A stretch of 13,280 bases of DNA from Sulfurovum sp. Its GTDB lineage: Bacteria; Campylobacterota; Campylobacteria; Campylobacterales; Sulfurovaceae. The position numbers were made by a program, and so were the translations under genes. Position 1 is the stretch's first letter; each line of letters begins with the position of its first letter. The DNA lies in assembly GCA_003978395.1 (NCBI GenBank), contig QNZV01000069.1, positions 1-13,280 on the forward strand, given 5' to 3'. The notes under the pieces are model-generated. The model saw only the letters and a program-made list of their open reading frames with translations, was not told the DNA's origin and did not search any database. Below, piece after piece: positions 1 to 7,076 of this stretch.

Positions 1-200
1 ACTTTAAAAATTTTATTTTTATCATTTTTAAAAATAAAATTCTCTTTATGTTTTAATTTTCCTTTTTCTAAAAATTTATCACCTGTAATTTTTATTAAGT
101 AACCTTTTTCAGTTTTATTATTGACCGTTTTAGTTGTATATGAATTATCACATCCAACTATAACTAACCATAAAATTAATATCATAATCTTAAAATTCAT
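1..200 (-). CDS. Hypothetical lipoprotein, 3' end beyond the window
   Basis: The frame opens with ATG at 200-198 and stays open to the left edge, giving about 66 residues. The start is MNFKIMILILWLVIVGCDNS: a short basic n-region, a hydrophobic stretch, then the lipobox IVGC with the lipid cysteine at residue 17. This points to a Sec-exported lipoprotein. Asp at +2 would favour inner-membrane retention under the E. coli Lol rule, which may not hold here. The mature part is rich in Lys, Asn and Thr and matches no family I know. A GAAGGAAAGAAG purine stretch just upstream serves as ribosome-binding site and supports this start. The gene diverges from the 618-aa gene at 451. Its function is unknown. 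Confidence 0.7.
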   Translation of the reverse strand, partial: MNFKIMILILWLVIVGCDNSYTTKTVNNKTEKGYLIKITGDKFLEKGKLKHKENFIFKNDKNKIFK

Positions 201-450
201 TCTTCTTTCCTTCTCTTTTTTTAGTGCTTCAACTATTGTGACTATTTAAATTTTACAATCTATTAAACCATAAAAGTGTATTTCAAAACTTTTATTTAAA
301 TTGAATCATAACAAAACAAATTTAAATTTTAAAACCCAAAATTTCCCAATACAAAAGAATTTAACCCGAAAAAACAGAATTTTAAATAAAAAATAGAGAA
401 TTTAACTATAAAATAAGAAAATAAATAGAATTTAAAGGAATTTTTAAAAT
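201..450. promoter_or_regulatory. AT-rich divergent intergenic region with phased AGAATTTAA-like repeats
   Basis: This gap separates the minus-strand lipoprotein from the plus-strand 618-aa gene. A motif of the form GAATTT(n)AA recurs on the plus strand at 357-365, 377-386, 398-406, 428-436 and 438-448. The start-to-start distances are 20, 21, 30 and 10 bp, all close to whole helical turns. A likely -10 box, TATAAA at 407-412, lies between the third and fourth copies. AAGGA at 435-439 serves as the ribosome-binding site, with rather long spacing to the ATG at 451. On the minus strand TAAAAT at 255-250 is a weak -10 candidate for the lipoprotein. The repeats could be an operator array or intrinsically bent DNA. 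The high AT content makes partial matches likely by chance. Confidence 0.4.
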
Positions 451-2307
451 ATGGATAAAGATAAAAAACTCAACAATAATGCAAAAAAAAATGAATGGGT
501 CGATTTTTCATTAAAATTTAATTATATTTATGAAAAATTATTTAAAAATAATAAAGAAAAGCTCATGGTTTATTTTACTCTGCCTAGCACCAAAGAGAGT
601 GAACGAAAAAGCAAACAAAAAACCATTAACAATTGGCTTAGTGGAAAAAGTCAAAAACCAAATAAGTTTAATTTAGACCAGTTTCAGATTAGTCAGTTTA
701 TAATGTCTGATGGCTCAACTCTTTTTAATTTAGAAGCATTTACCACATGGAGCATTGAGAGATTTCGACAAAGAGTAGATGAGTATATTGTTCAACAACA
801 ACAAAATAGCACCCTAGAGGAGCAAATGAGATATATCTACTACTTTGACCTCGACCATGAAACCTTAGCCTATTATGAACTCAACTTTACAAGTCCAAAT
901 GAACTTACCCTAGACTCCTCACAACTTGCAAACAATATGCTCTACAAAGGAGAGATGATAGAGTTTCAGAGTATGCTCTATATTACTGTTCAAAATCAGT
1001 TTGATTATATGCAGTTTATCTTTGAAAATTTTGCTACTGTTTTTAGCCAAGAGGTTCGGGTTTTTGGAACAGCACAGTGCAAAGACTACTTTAGCCGAAA
1101 ACCAAAAGCTTACATAGTACTGCTTACTTCAAGTCTCTTAGGCAAAAAGGAAGAGAAATGCTATCTACATAAACTCAACCGTTCAAATCTACTTATGGCA
1201 AAACCTTTTTCACGCTTTGCGAAAAAAAACAGAACCCATATCCTTGAAAATTTCGTAGAAAAGGTAGAAGAACTAGCCCAAGATATTGAACCCTATAAAG
1301 AGCAAGAGAGTCTCTACACCCAACTTGCTTTACAGAGTTTCAGAAGCTATGAGCGTATTGCTAAAAAAGTCTCGAATGGAGGGAACTATTTTATTCGCAA
1401 TACAAAGAGCCTGAAATTGCTTATATTTAATACTTTAGCACTCAAAGAGAATATCGAAGCAAAAGAAGTTCCACAAGTAGAGATACTCTATGCACTTACA
1501 CGTTCAAATATTGCTCTTCTTGAGCTAGATAATCCCGATTCTTCAGAGCTTATGCGTGAACAGATACGCTTAGTTGATGAAAAACTTCTTCAAATAAATT
1601 ATCTTTTTGTGGTAACCGATATAGAACTTATAACCAATGAACTTCTGAATCGACTTTTAGATTTGTCGAAACACCTATCGGTTAAGATAGTGCAGAGTAA
1701 CCGACTCTATTACAAAGAGATAATCTACCCTCATCAAAATTTTATTATATACCAAACGCAAAATGAGATGGGAAGTTACGTACACATTACCAAAGGTAGT
1801 AAAGATAAAATGGACATAGAACGTACCTATAGACTCCTTTTGCATGAGGCTGTATCTTTAAAAAGCTTTATTGAAAAAAACTATCCACTTAATGGACAAT
1901 GGCACTTCTACTCTTTTGGAAGTAAAATAGACGCTGAATATTATTATGATGTAAAGGTAAAAATTAATAATGATAAAGTCATTGCAACTTTTCCATCAGG
2001 TGTTCATCGTGCTATAGTTCAATCATTTCAAGATTATACACTGATTCTTTTTGATAATGCCATAATTAAAATTCAAAATATAAATTTAAAAGAGTCCATT
2101 CATCGCATAAGCATCATAGGAAAAGAGCTGAATATGACCAACAGAGATGTTCTACTCTTTGGCATCATGAGTCGAGAGGAGCTTAAAAAAGAGGAGGTAT
2201 TATTTTTATTAAAAGCTCTCTACAAACAAGAGGAGATGAAATTTAGACTTCGAGTAGATGATGACTTTGATGCTATTTTGGGGGAGTTTGTGACGAAAAG
2301 GAAATAA
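451..2307 (+). CDS. Hypothetical 618-aa protein with possible N-terminal helix-turn-helix
   Basis: I do not recognise this family. Residues 1-50 are Lys/Asn-rich. Residues 56-80 (KQKTINNWLSGKSQKPNK and onward) look like the recognition part of a lambda-repressor or XRE-type helix-turn-helix, with the typical x-W-L-x-G-K turn. Residues about 380-475 alternate beta and alpha: a hydrophobic strand YLFVVTD at 384-390, a helix, a second strand VKIVQ at 411-415, and a third, FIIYQ. This resembles a small Rossmann-like or effector domain, but I cannot name it. Residues 484-545 look like a beta-rich unit, followed by a charged helical tail. No signal peptide or membrane segment is visible, so it is probably cytoplasmic. 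The first codons are more AT-rich than the rest. A DNA-binding regulator is the best guess and remains inference. Confidence 0.8.
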   Translation: MDKDKKLNNNAKKNEWVDFSLKFNYIYEKLFKNNKEKLMVYFTLPSTKESERKSKQKTINNWLSGKSQKPNKFNLDQFQISQFIMSDGSTLFNLEAFTTWSIERFRQRVDEYIVQQQQNSTLEEQMRYIYYFDLDHETLAYYELNFTSPNELTLDSSQLANNMLYKGEMIEFQSMLYITVQNQFDYMQFIFENFATVFSQEVRVFGTAQCKDYFSRKPKAYIVLLTSSLLGKKEEKCYLHKLNRSNLLMAKPFSRFAKKNRTHILENFVEKVEELAQDIEPYKEQESLYTQLALQSFRSYERIAKKVSNGGNYFIRNTKSLKLLIFNTLALKENIEAKEVPQVEILYALTRSNIALLELDNPDSSELMREQIRLVDEKLLQINYLFVVTDIELITNELLNRLLDLSKHLSVKIVQSNRLYYKEIIYPHQNFIIYQTQNEMGSYVHITKGSKDKMDIERTYRLLLHEAVSLKSFIEKNYPLNGQWHFYSFGSKIDAEYYYDVKVKINNDKVIATFPSGVHRAIVQSFQDYTLILFDNAIIKIQNINLKESIHRISIIGKELNMTNRDVLLFGIMSREELKKEEVLFLLKALYKQEEMKFRLRVDDDFDAILGEFVTKRK

Positions 2308-2309
2308 CT

Positions 2310-2337
2310 AAGCTTTTCTCTATTGATGAAAAAGCTT
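2310..2337 (+). terminator. Weak hairpin after the 618-aa gene
   Basis: AAGCTTTT at 2310-2317 can pair with AAAAGCTT at 2330-2337 around a 12-nt loop, just past the TAA stop. Only a short T run follows directly, with TTTTTT about 15 nt later. The stem is AT-rich, so terminator function is doubtful. Confidence 0.28.
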
Positions 2338-2356
2338 TTGAATCTAAATAATTTTT

Positions 2357-2365
2357 TGCTATTAT
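2357..2365 (+). promoter_or_regulatory. Extended -10 promoter for the DASS transporter gene
   Basis: TGCTATTAT at 2357-2365 matches TGnTATAAT with one mismatch in the hexamer and follows a T6 run, as usual for Campylobacterota sigma-70 promoters. A start near 2372 would give a leader of about 20 nt with AGGA at 2384-2387 in front of the ATG at 2393. This allows the transporter to be transcribed independently of the 618-aa gene. Confidence 0.45.
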
Positions 2366-2392
2366 ATTTCATTAAATATAGTTAGGAAAATT

Positions 2393-3766
2393 ATGAACAA
2401 ATTAAAATCTTATATAGAAGCATATCGCTTAATTATTTTCGCTGTAGCCATTGGATTAGGCTTTTATTTTTTGGCTGAAATGGCTTTTTCAGAGGTACAG
2501 GCTCGATTAATTGGTGTGATTGCTTTTTTAGTGACACTTTGGACAAATAATGGTCTGCATATGGGGGTGGTTTCACTCTTGCCGATTATTCTTTTTCCTA
2601 TTTTTGGATTGGTTGAATCTAAAGATGTTGTCTCGAATTACTCTAAAACAACCATTTTTCTTTTTGTGGGGGGCTTTTTACTTGCCATTGCTACTGAAAA
2701 ATCAGAACTGCATAAACGTTTAGCTACTAAATTATTGTCTATATTTCCCAATACGCCACGAGGGGTACTCTACTCTTTAATGTTAACAGCAGGGTCGCTT
2801 AGTTCGATTTTGTCAGATACAACAACAGCACTTCTTATTATCCCTATCGCTGCCTTTTTGACAGAGAATGTAGATTATAAATTTCGTCTTTTGTTGGGGG
2901 TGGCATATGCATCATTGATTGGAGGAATTATTACACCTGTAGGAACACCACCAAATTTGATTTTGATGGACTTTATAGAGAGTAATGGATTAGAGATGAT
3001 TCCTTTTGCTACATGGACGGTTATGATGTTGCCTTTGGCAATTGTTATGATGGTAGTCGCTGCTGAAATTTTACTCTATGGTCTAAAAAAAGAGGACTTT
3101 GTATTGGTTGAAATTGATATGAGTAAAAGAGCTTTAACCCTTGACCAAAAGAAACTGGTTTGGATTCTCTCTTCTTTGGCTCTTATTTTAGCATCGAACC
3201 CTATTTTAAAATACCTCTTTGATGTTCATATTAATGAAAAGCTCACTCTATTAGCATTTGGACTCTTTCTATTTTTGCCAAAGGTTGATTTACTGGAGTG
3301 GAAAGAGGATTTTGCTAAAATTCCGTTTGCTATTGTCTTTCTTTTTGGTGCAGGATTTTCGATTGCAATGGCATTTCAACAGACAGGTTTAGCAGAAGAG
3401 ATTGCCAAGATGTTAATCTCTTTAAACTCTTATGTCTCTCCTATGATGATAATGTTTCTTATTGGTACAGGAGTTGTATTTGCAACAGAGTTAACAAGTA
3501 ATACGGCGTTAACCTCTATTATGATTCCTATTATTTATCCTTTTGCTGTAGAGAGTGGATTGGACCCAATGCTCTTTATGTTGATTGTAGCGATTTCTGC
3601 AAGTTATGCCTTTATGCTACCAATAGCAACAGCTCCAAATGCCATAGCAATGTCTACAGGGCATGTAAAAACAACACAGATGATACAAAGAGGGATATTT
3701 TTGAATATTGCAGGAATTTTAATTACATTTACAGTCGCATTGACCTATTGGAAGATGTTTTTGTAA
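2393..3766 (+). CDS. DASS/SLC13 family sodium-coupled anion (dicarboxylate) transporter
   Basis: The 457-residue, highly hydrophobic protein (about 11 predicted membrane spans) fits the divalent anion:Na+ symporter family, whose members import succinate, malate, fumarate and similar anions across the inner membrane. Family landmarks appear twice, as expected for its inverted-repeat fold: SDTTTALLIIPI from residue 141 with ITPVGTPPNLI at 180-190, and TSNTALTSIMIPI from residue 368 with LPIATAPNAIAM at 409-420. The second repeat keeps the canonical Ser-Asn-Thr triplet (369-371). The first reads Ser-Asp-Thr (141-143), a change at a position that binds Na+ and substrate in VcINDY. AGGA at 2384-2387 supports the start. 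Length is normal for the family. The substrate cannot be read from sequence; sulfate or another anion is possible. Confidence 0.9.
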   Translation: MNKLKSYIEAYRLIIFAVAIGLGFYFLAEMAFSEVQARLIGVIAFLVTLWTNNGLHMGVVSLLPIILFPIFGLVESKDVVSNYSKTTIFLFVGGFLLAIATEKSELHKRLATKLLSIFPNTPRGVLYSLMLTAGSLSSILSDTTTALLIIPIAAFLTENVDYKFRLLLGVAYASLIGGIITPVGTPPNLILMDFIESNGLEMIPFATWTVMMLPLAIVMMVVAAEILLYGLKKEDFVLVEIDMSKRALTLDQKKLVWILSSLALILASNPILKYLFDVHINEKLTLLAFGLFLFLPKVDLLEWKEDFAKIPFAIVFLFGAGFSIAMAFQQTGLAEEIAKMLISLNSYVSPMMIMFLIGTGVVFATELTSNTALTSIMIPIIYPFAVESGLDPMLFMLIVAISASYAFMLPIATAPNAIAMSTGHVKTTQMIQRGIFLNIAGILITFTVALTYWKMFL

Positions 3767-3787
3767 GGTCGGCTTTCATCACCGACC
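3767..3787. terminator. GC-rich hairpin between convergent genes
   Basis: GGTCGG at 3767-3772 begins directly after the transporter TAA stop and pairs with CCGACC at 3782-3787 across a 9-nt loop. No T run follows on either strand, so it is not a classical intrinsic terminator. Its place between two convergent genes suggests a 3'-end stabilising or bidirectional stop structure. A second stem, GCATTTA at 3804-3810 with TAAATGC at 3818-3824, overlaps the end of the minus-strand gene. Confidence 0.4.
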
Positions 3788-3807
3788 AACTAGAGAGTAA
3801 GATGCAT

Positions 3808-4152
3808 TTATGCGTCGTAAATGCTCTCTTTATTAAATTTTATTGCTAAAAGTGCATAGAAATGAACTCTATATTTGGTTCTATTTGAAGTACCAAGTTG
3901 CACACAAACTTCTTGGATTGCAGAATCTAACTCTGCATCATCATTTGTGAGACCCAATTTTTTCTTTAAAAAATTATTTTTTACTGTTTCTAACTCATCT
4001 GCTTGACCACAAGCTACTGTGGCTGTATCTTTGTTGTAAATTACAGGTCCTAATCCTTTTGTAACTTTAGAAATAAATTCATCTGTAATATTTAAGTTTA
4101 GTCTCTTTGTTTCTGCTATCATTTTCTCTATTATATCATCTCGTTTACCCAT
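3808..4152 (-). CDS. DUF2853 family protein
   Basis: The 114-residue soluble protein fits DUF2853 as I know it: a start of the MGKRDDIIEKM type, the signature TKGLGPVIYNKDTATVAC at about 31-48, a VKNNFLKKKLGL segment at 57-68, DDAELDSAIQEVC at about 71-83, and a C-terminal SNRTKYRVHFYALLAIKF at about 89-106. Length matches the family, which consists of small, mostly helical proteins of unknown biochemical function. There is no signal peptide, so it is cytoplasmic. AAGGGG at 4165-4160 lies 7 nt before the ATG and fixes the start. The gene stands alone, convergent with the transporter and divergent from the phosphatase. Family assignment is fairly firm; the role is unknown. Confidence 0.8.
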   Translation of the reverse strand: MGKRDDIIEKMIAETKRLNLNITDEFISKVTKGLGPVIYNKDTATVACGQADELETVKNNFLKKKLGLTNDDAELDSAIQEVCVQLGTSNRTKYRVHFYALLAIKFNKESIYDA

Positions 4153-4191
4153 GGTAAAGCCCCTTAAATTATTAATTTTATTTAAATATTA

Positions 4192-4197
4192 ATTATA
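4192..4197 (-). promoter_or_regulatory. -10 box of the DUF2853 gene
   Basis: On the minus strand a perfect TATAAT occupies 4197-4192, preceded by TTCGC. A poor -35 candidate, TTTCAA, lies 17 bp upstream at 4220-4215. The predicted start near 4185 leaves a leader of about 32 nt. The same 12-bp string TTCGCTATAATT occurs upstream of the helicase gene. Confidence 0.55.
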
Positions 4198-4230
4198 GCG
4201 AATAGAGCTTGGAATTGAAAGGGGAATCAA

Positions 4231-4279
4231 AAAAACAATATTTATTTTTTTATGTTATAATATAGCAAATATTGTTTTT
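4231..4279 (+). promoter_or_regulatory. Symmetric promoter/operator of the phosphatase-dprA operon
   Basis: A perfect extended -10, TGTTATAAT, is at 4253-4261. It sits inside a perfect 13-bp inverted repeat, AAAAACAATATTT at 4231-4243 and AAATATTGTTTTT at 4267-4279, whose centre (4255) falls within the extended -10. The AATATT cores of the arms are 31 bp apart, about three helical turns, so a dimeric regulator could contact both on one face and cover the -10. Transcription would begin near 4268, inside the right arm, so an RNA hairpin of both arms is unlikely from this promoter. GGAG at 4280-4283 is the ribosome-binding site for the ATG at 4291. Promoter identity is well supported; operator function is inferred. 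Confidence 0.55.
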
Positions 4280-4290
4280 GGAGTTAAAAT

Positions 4291-5025
4291 ATGAAACATT
4301 GTATTGTCGGTGATGTTCATGGAGAGTATAGATCTCTTTTAAATTTAGTAGCAAAGATACCCAAGGAAACAAGATTTATCTTTGTGGGGGATTTGATTGA
4401 TAGAGGTTCTCATAGTGCTCATGTGATACAGTTTGTTCGAAAACACAACTTTAAATGCGTGAGAGGAAATCATGAAGATATGATGATTGAGTATGGTACT
4501 TCTTTTGTTCATTCTGTTGAAAATGATGAACCGATAGAACAAGAGAATAAATGGTTGAAAAATGGAGGTAAAGAGACACTTTTAGCGTATGGTTTAGTTG
4601 AAACTAGAGGGGAAAAGCTTGTACCTCATGTCTATATAAAAGAGTTTCTTTTTCAATTCAAAGATGATATTGAGTGGTTAAAAGAGCTTCCTCTTTTTTT
4701 AGAGTTGGATATTAGACACCCATCATCAGGTCGCTTGGTGGTAGTTTCTCACTCATCTATATTTTCAGTGTGGGATATACGCTATAAAAATAAATATGCA
4801 AATATATTTAAAGAGACTGTATTGTGGCATAGAACAGAGCCTTTGGACCAAGCAAAAATATTTAATGTATTTGGGCATACTCCACAAGGTTACAGTGCAG
4901 ATATAAAAAAACATTATGTCAATATTGATACAGGTTGTTATATCAAGGGAAGAAGAGGTTATGGAATTCTTTCAGCTTATTGTGTTGAGAGTGGAGAGGT
5001 CTACTCCTCTAGTGATATAAATTAA
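4291..5025 (+). CDS. PPP-type metallophosphoesterase (serine/threonine phosphatase-like)
   Basis: The 244-residue cytoplasmic protein carries the metal-binding signature of the calcineurin-like PPP group: GDVHG at 7-11, GDLIDRG at 33-39, GNHED at 59-63, a histidine in SHSS at 153-156, and FGHTP at 194-198 followed by NIDTG at 211-215. These residues bind a two-metal centre that hydrolyses phosphoesters. Relatives include E. coli PrpA/PrpB, phage lambda phosphatase and symmetrical Ap4A hydrolase ApaH, so the substrate may be phosphoprotein or a dinucleoside polyphosphate. All catalytic motifs are intact. The dprA start follows 9 nt after the stop, so the two genes are almost certainly co-transcribed from the symmetric promoter upstream. 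Confidence 0.9.
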   Translation: MKHCIVGDVHGEYRSLLNLVAKIPKETRFIFVGDLIDRGSHSAHVIQFVRKHNFKCVRGNHEDMMIEYGTSFVHSVENDEPIEQENKWLKNGGKETLLAYGLVETRGEKLVPHVYIKEFLFQFKDDIEWLKELPLFLELDIRHPSSGRLVVVSHSSIFSVWDIRYKNKYANIFKETVLWHRTEPLDQAKIFNVFGHTPQGYSADIKKHYVNIDTGCYIKGRRGYGILSAYCVESGEVYSSSDIN

Positions 5026-5034
5026 AGGATTTTT

Positions 5035-5811
5035 ATGATTGTCTCTATTTTAGACCATATCAAAGAGTTGGATGCTATGAAAAAATATCCTAAAGAGTTG
5101 TATGCCATAGGTAATCAAGAGTTATTAAAACGACCAAAAGTGTCGATAGTGGGGACACGAAGACCCTCAAACTACACCAAACAGTTTACCTATGCATTGG
5201 CACAAGCATTGAGTAGTAGAGGTGTTGCTATTGTTTCAGGTGGTGCTATGGGGGTAGATAGTATTGCTCATCATGCTGGAAAACCTGAAAATAGTATCGC
5301 TGTGGTTGCTAACAGTTTAGATATTCGTTATCCTGTTATTAATAAAAATTTGATAGAAGCCATAGAGAGACATGGTTTAATGTTGAGTCAATTTCCTGCT
5401 ACATTCAAGGCAACACCTTGGAGTTTTGTAGTTAGAAACGAACTTGTAGTAGCGTTAGGAGATATTTTAATTGTGACTGAAGCAGATGAAAACTCTGGTT
5501 CGATGCGTTCGGTAGAGTTTGCTTTGAAAATGGGAAAAGAGATTTATGTATTACCTCAACAATTAGATGAGAGTAGGGGAACAAACAGTTTACTAGAACA
5601 AGGATTAGCAAAACCTATTTATAATATAGAGACATTTGCTAATCGTTATGGTGTTGAGCCAAGTAGCAATGTGGTTAAAGATGATTTTTTTTATTTCTGT
5701 CAAAAATCTCCGACACTCGATAGTGCCATAGAGAAGTTTGAGGAGAGAGTCTATGAAGCAGAGTTAGAAGGTATTATTCGAATAGAGGGTGGATTAGTCC
5801 ACTTGGTCTGA
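5035..5811 (+). CDS. dprA: DNA-processing protein DprA
   Basis: DprA binds incoming single-stranded DNA during natural transformation, protects it and loads RecA. The 258-residue protein is the short form found in Helicobacter and Campylobacter, lacking an N-terminal SAM domain. The Rossmann core shows SIVGTRRPSNY at 37-47, VSGGAMGVDSIAHHAG at 67-82, the RNE segment in FVVRNELVVALGD at 131-143, SGSMRSVEFA at 154-163 and GTNSLLEQG at 182-190. The C-terminal 215-258 resembles the small domain at the end of H. pylori DprA (a DEFLEYC-like motif appears as DDFFYFC at 216-222). AAAGGA overlapping the upstream stop is the ribosome-binding site and fixes the start. The last 18 bp overlap the convergent membrane-protein gene. 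Confidence 0.92.
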   Translation: MIVSILDHIKELDAMKKYPKELYAIGNQELLKRPKVSIVGTRRPSNYTKQFTYALAQALSSRGVAIVSGGAMGVDSIAHHAGKPENSIAVVANSLDIRYPVINKNLIEAIERHGLMLSQFPATFKATPWSFVVRNELVVALGDILIVTEADENSGSMRSVEFALKMGKEIYVLPQQLDESRGTNSLLEQGLAKPIYNIETFANRYGVEPSSNVVKDDFFYFCQKSPTLDSAIEKFEERVYEAELEGIIRIEGGLVHLV

Positions 5812-7065
5812 ATTTAAGGGGGTGGGATGAACTATTTTACCTTCATACTCAAAATATAAATCTTCTGTTGGAAAATTAACATGATTTTTTGTTTTTATAA
5901 ACTTCATCTCATTACCTTGAAGAAAATAAGTCTCTATATTTTGGCTATGACTTTTAATCCATACAGGATATTGACTGGTGTTTAGTACCCAAAAGTCTGT
6001 ATAATCAATCTCTTTATCATGTTGAATTTTTACGCCATGAGTTCGATTACTTGCAATACCTTTAAGTAGAAAAATATCATGATAAAAATCATTAATACAA
6101 AACTCATCTAATATCTCTCCTTTGCCATTTCGTGAAACATAAGCAATAATATCAATATTATCATCCGTTTTTTCATTGATAAGTGTATAAAGCTTTTTCT
6201 TATTGTTTACCTTTTCCATTCCTTCAAATGAGTAGTAGGCATTAATATGCCCTTTCAAAATTATATTTTGGAAGTTATCAAAATAGAGATTTTCATCTCT
6301 GATTTTTTTATTTTTAATCATAGTGGATATTTTTTTTCCAAAACTTTCACTTCTCTGAGATATGTTTTTATTTAAAATAGGTTCAATATGTTTATCATTT
6401 AGTAGCCCAATATAGCTTAGAAGATTGTTCATCTTGTCGCCAATATAGTTGAAACTTACACTTATAAAGTTGTTTTTTCCTAGAACCCTTTCTATCAAGG
6501 TAAGTATATAGGAGAGTGCAAATACTTCTAAAATAGGTGAAAACCATGAACTTGTCATCCAAATAAATATTTTTGCAATAATGAGCCAAAGAGTTTTAAA
6601 GAAGCCTATAATTACTACTTTTAACTCAACAAAGAGAGCTAAATGTGTTAAGACATCAGTCACATAGAGTAGCCAAACTCCAAGACCTAAAGGCAATACA
6701 AATAGGATAAAATTTCTCATTTTTGTTTTAAAGTTAATTGCATTATAGTATTGAAAAAGCTCTTGAAAAGGCTTTTTGAAGTGCTGTACAATATGTTTAT
6801 CTAACCATTTTGAGAGAAGATTATCAATAAACCAACGTTTAATTCCTAAAAGTAGACCTTGAAAGAGCGTAAGTGTCTTTAAAAAATGTAGAAATTTTAA
6901 TTTAGATAGAAACCATAAAGAGAGAATAGAGGATTTGAAAATTAATACAATTGCCACCATGTATCCCATGATGTAATCATAAGAAACAGGATGAATATAG
7001 GAAAGAAGAGCCATAATTACAACAGGTACTAAAATTGCAATAAGGGCTTTATATCGTCTTTTCAT
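5794..7065 (-). CDS. Hypothetical multi-spanning membrane protein with large soluble C-terminal domain
   Basis: I do not recognise this family. The N-terminal half has about five or six hydrophobic segments, roughly at 7-24, 29-47, 117-135, 140-168 and 175-191, with a basic amphipathic stretch between 50 and 115. Residues 200-423 are hydrophilic and mixed alpha/beta, with aromatic-rich strands late in the domain (TDFWVLNT at 356-363, YPVWIKS at 366-372, EDLYFEYEGK at 401-410). No catalytic motif is evident. The ATG at 7065 lies 11 nt after the stop of the DUF6524 gene. Its nearest Shine-Dalgarno-like GAGGA (7085-7081) is 15 nt away and inside that gene, suggesting translational coupling. The 3' end overlaps convergent dprA by 18 bp. 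Confidence 0.75.
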   Translation of the reverse strand: MKRRYKALIAILVPVVIMALLSYIHPVSYDYIMGYMVAIVLIFKSSILSLWFLSKLKFLHFLKTLTLFQGLLLGIKRWFIDNLLSKWLDKHIVQHFKKPFQELFQYYNAINFKTKMRNFILFVLPLGLGVWLLYVTDVLTHLALFVELKVVIIGFFKTLWLIIAKIFIWMTSSWFSPILEVFALSYILTLIERVLGKNNFISVSFNYIGDKMNNLLSYIGLLNDKHIEPILNKNISQRSESFGKKISTMIKNKKIRDENLYFDNFQNIILKGHINAYYSFEGMEKVNNKKKLYTLINEKTDDNIDIIAYVSRNGKGEILDEFCINDFYHDIFLLKGIASNRTHGVKIQHDKEIDYTDFWVLNTSQYPVWIKSHSQNIETYFLQGNEMKFIKTKNHVNFPTEDLYFEYEGKIVHPTPLNSDQVD

Positions 7066-7076
7066 TGAGTTGTTGT

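Noticed and set aside
451..3766. Toxin-antitoxin, restriction or phage-defence system made of the 618-aa protein and its neighbour
   Set aside because: The neighbour is an ordinary DASS transporter with its own promoter. The 618-aa protein shows no nuclease, NTPase or protease motif that would support a defence role.
4345..4542. 65-aa minus-strand ORF inside the phosphatase gene
   Set aside because: It is antisense to the GDLIDRG and GNHED motif region, which is clearly the coding strand.
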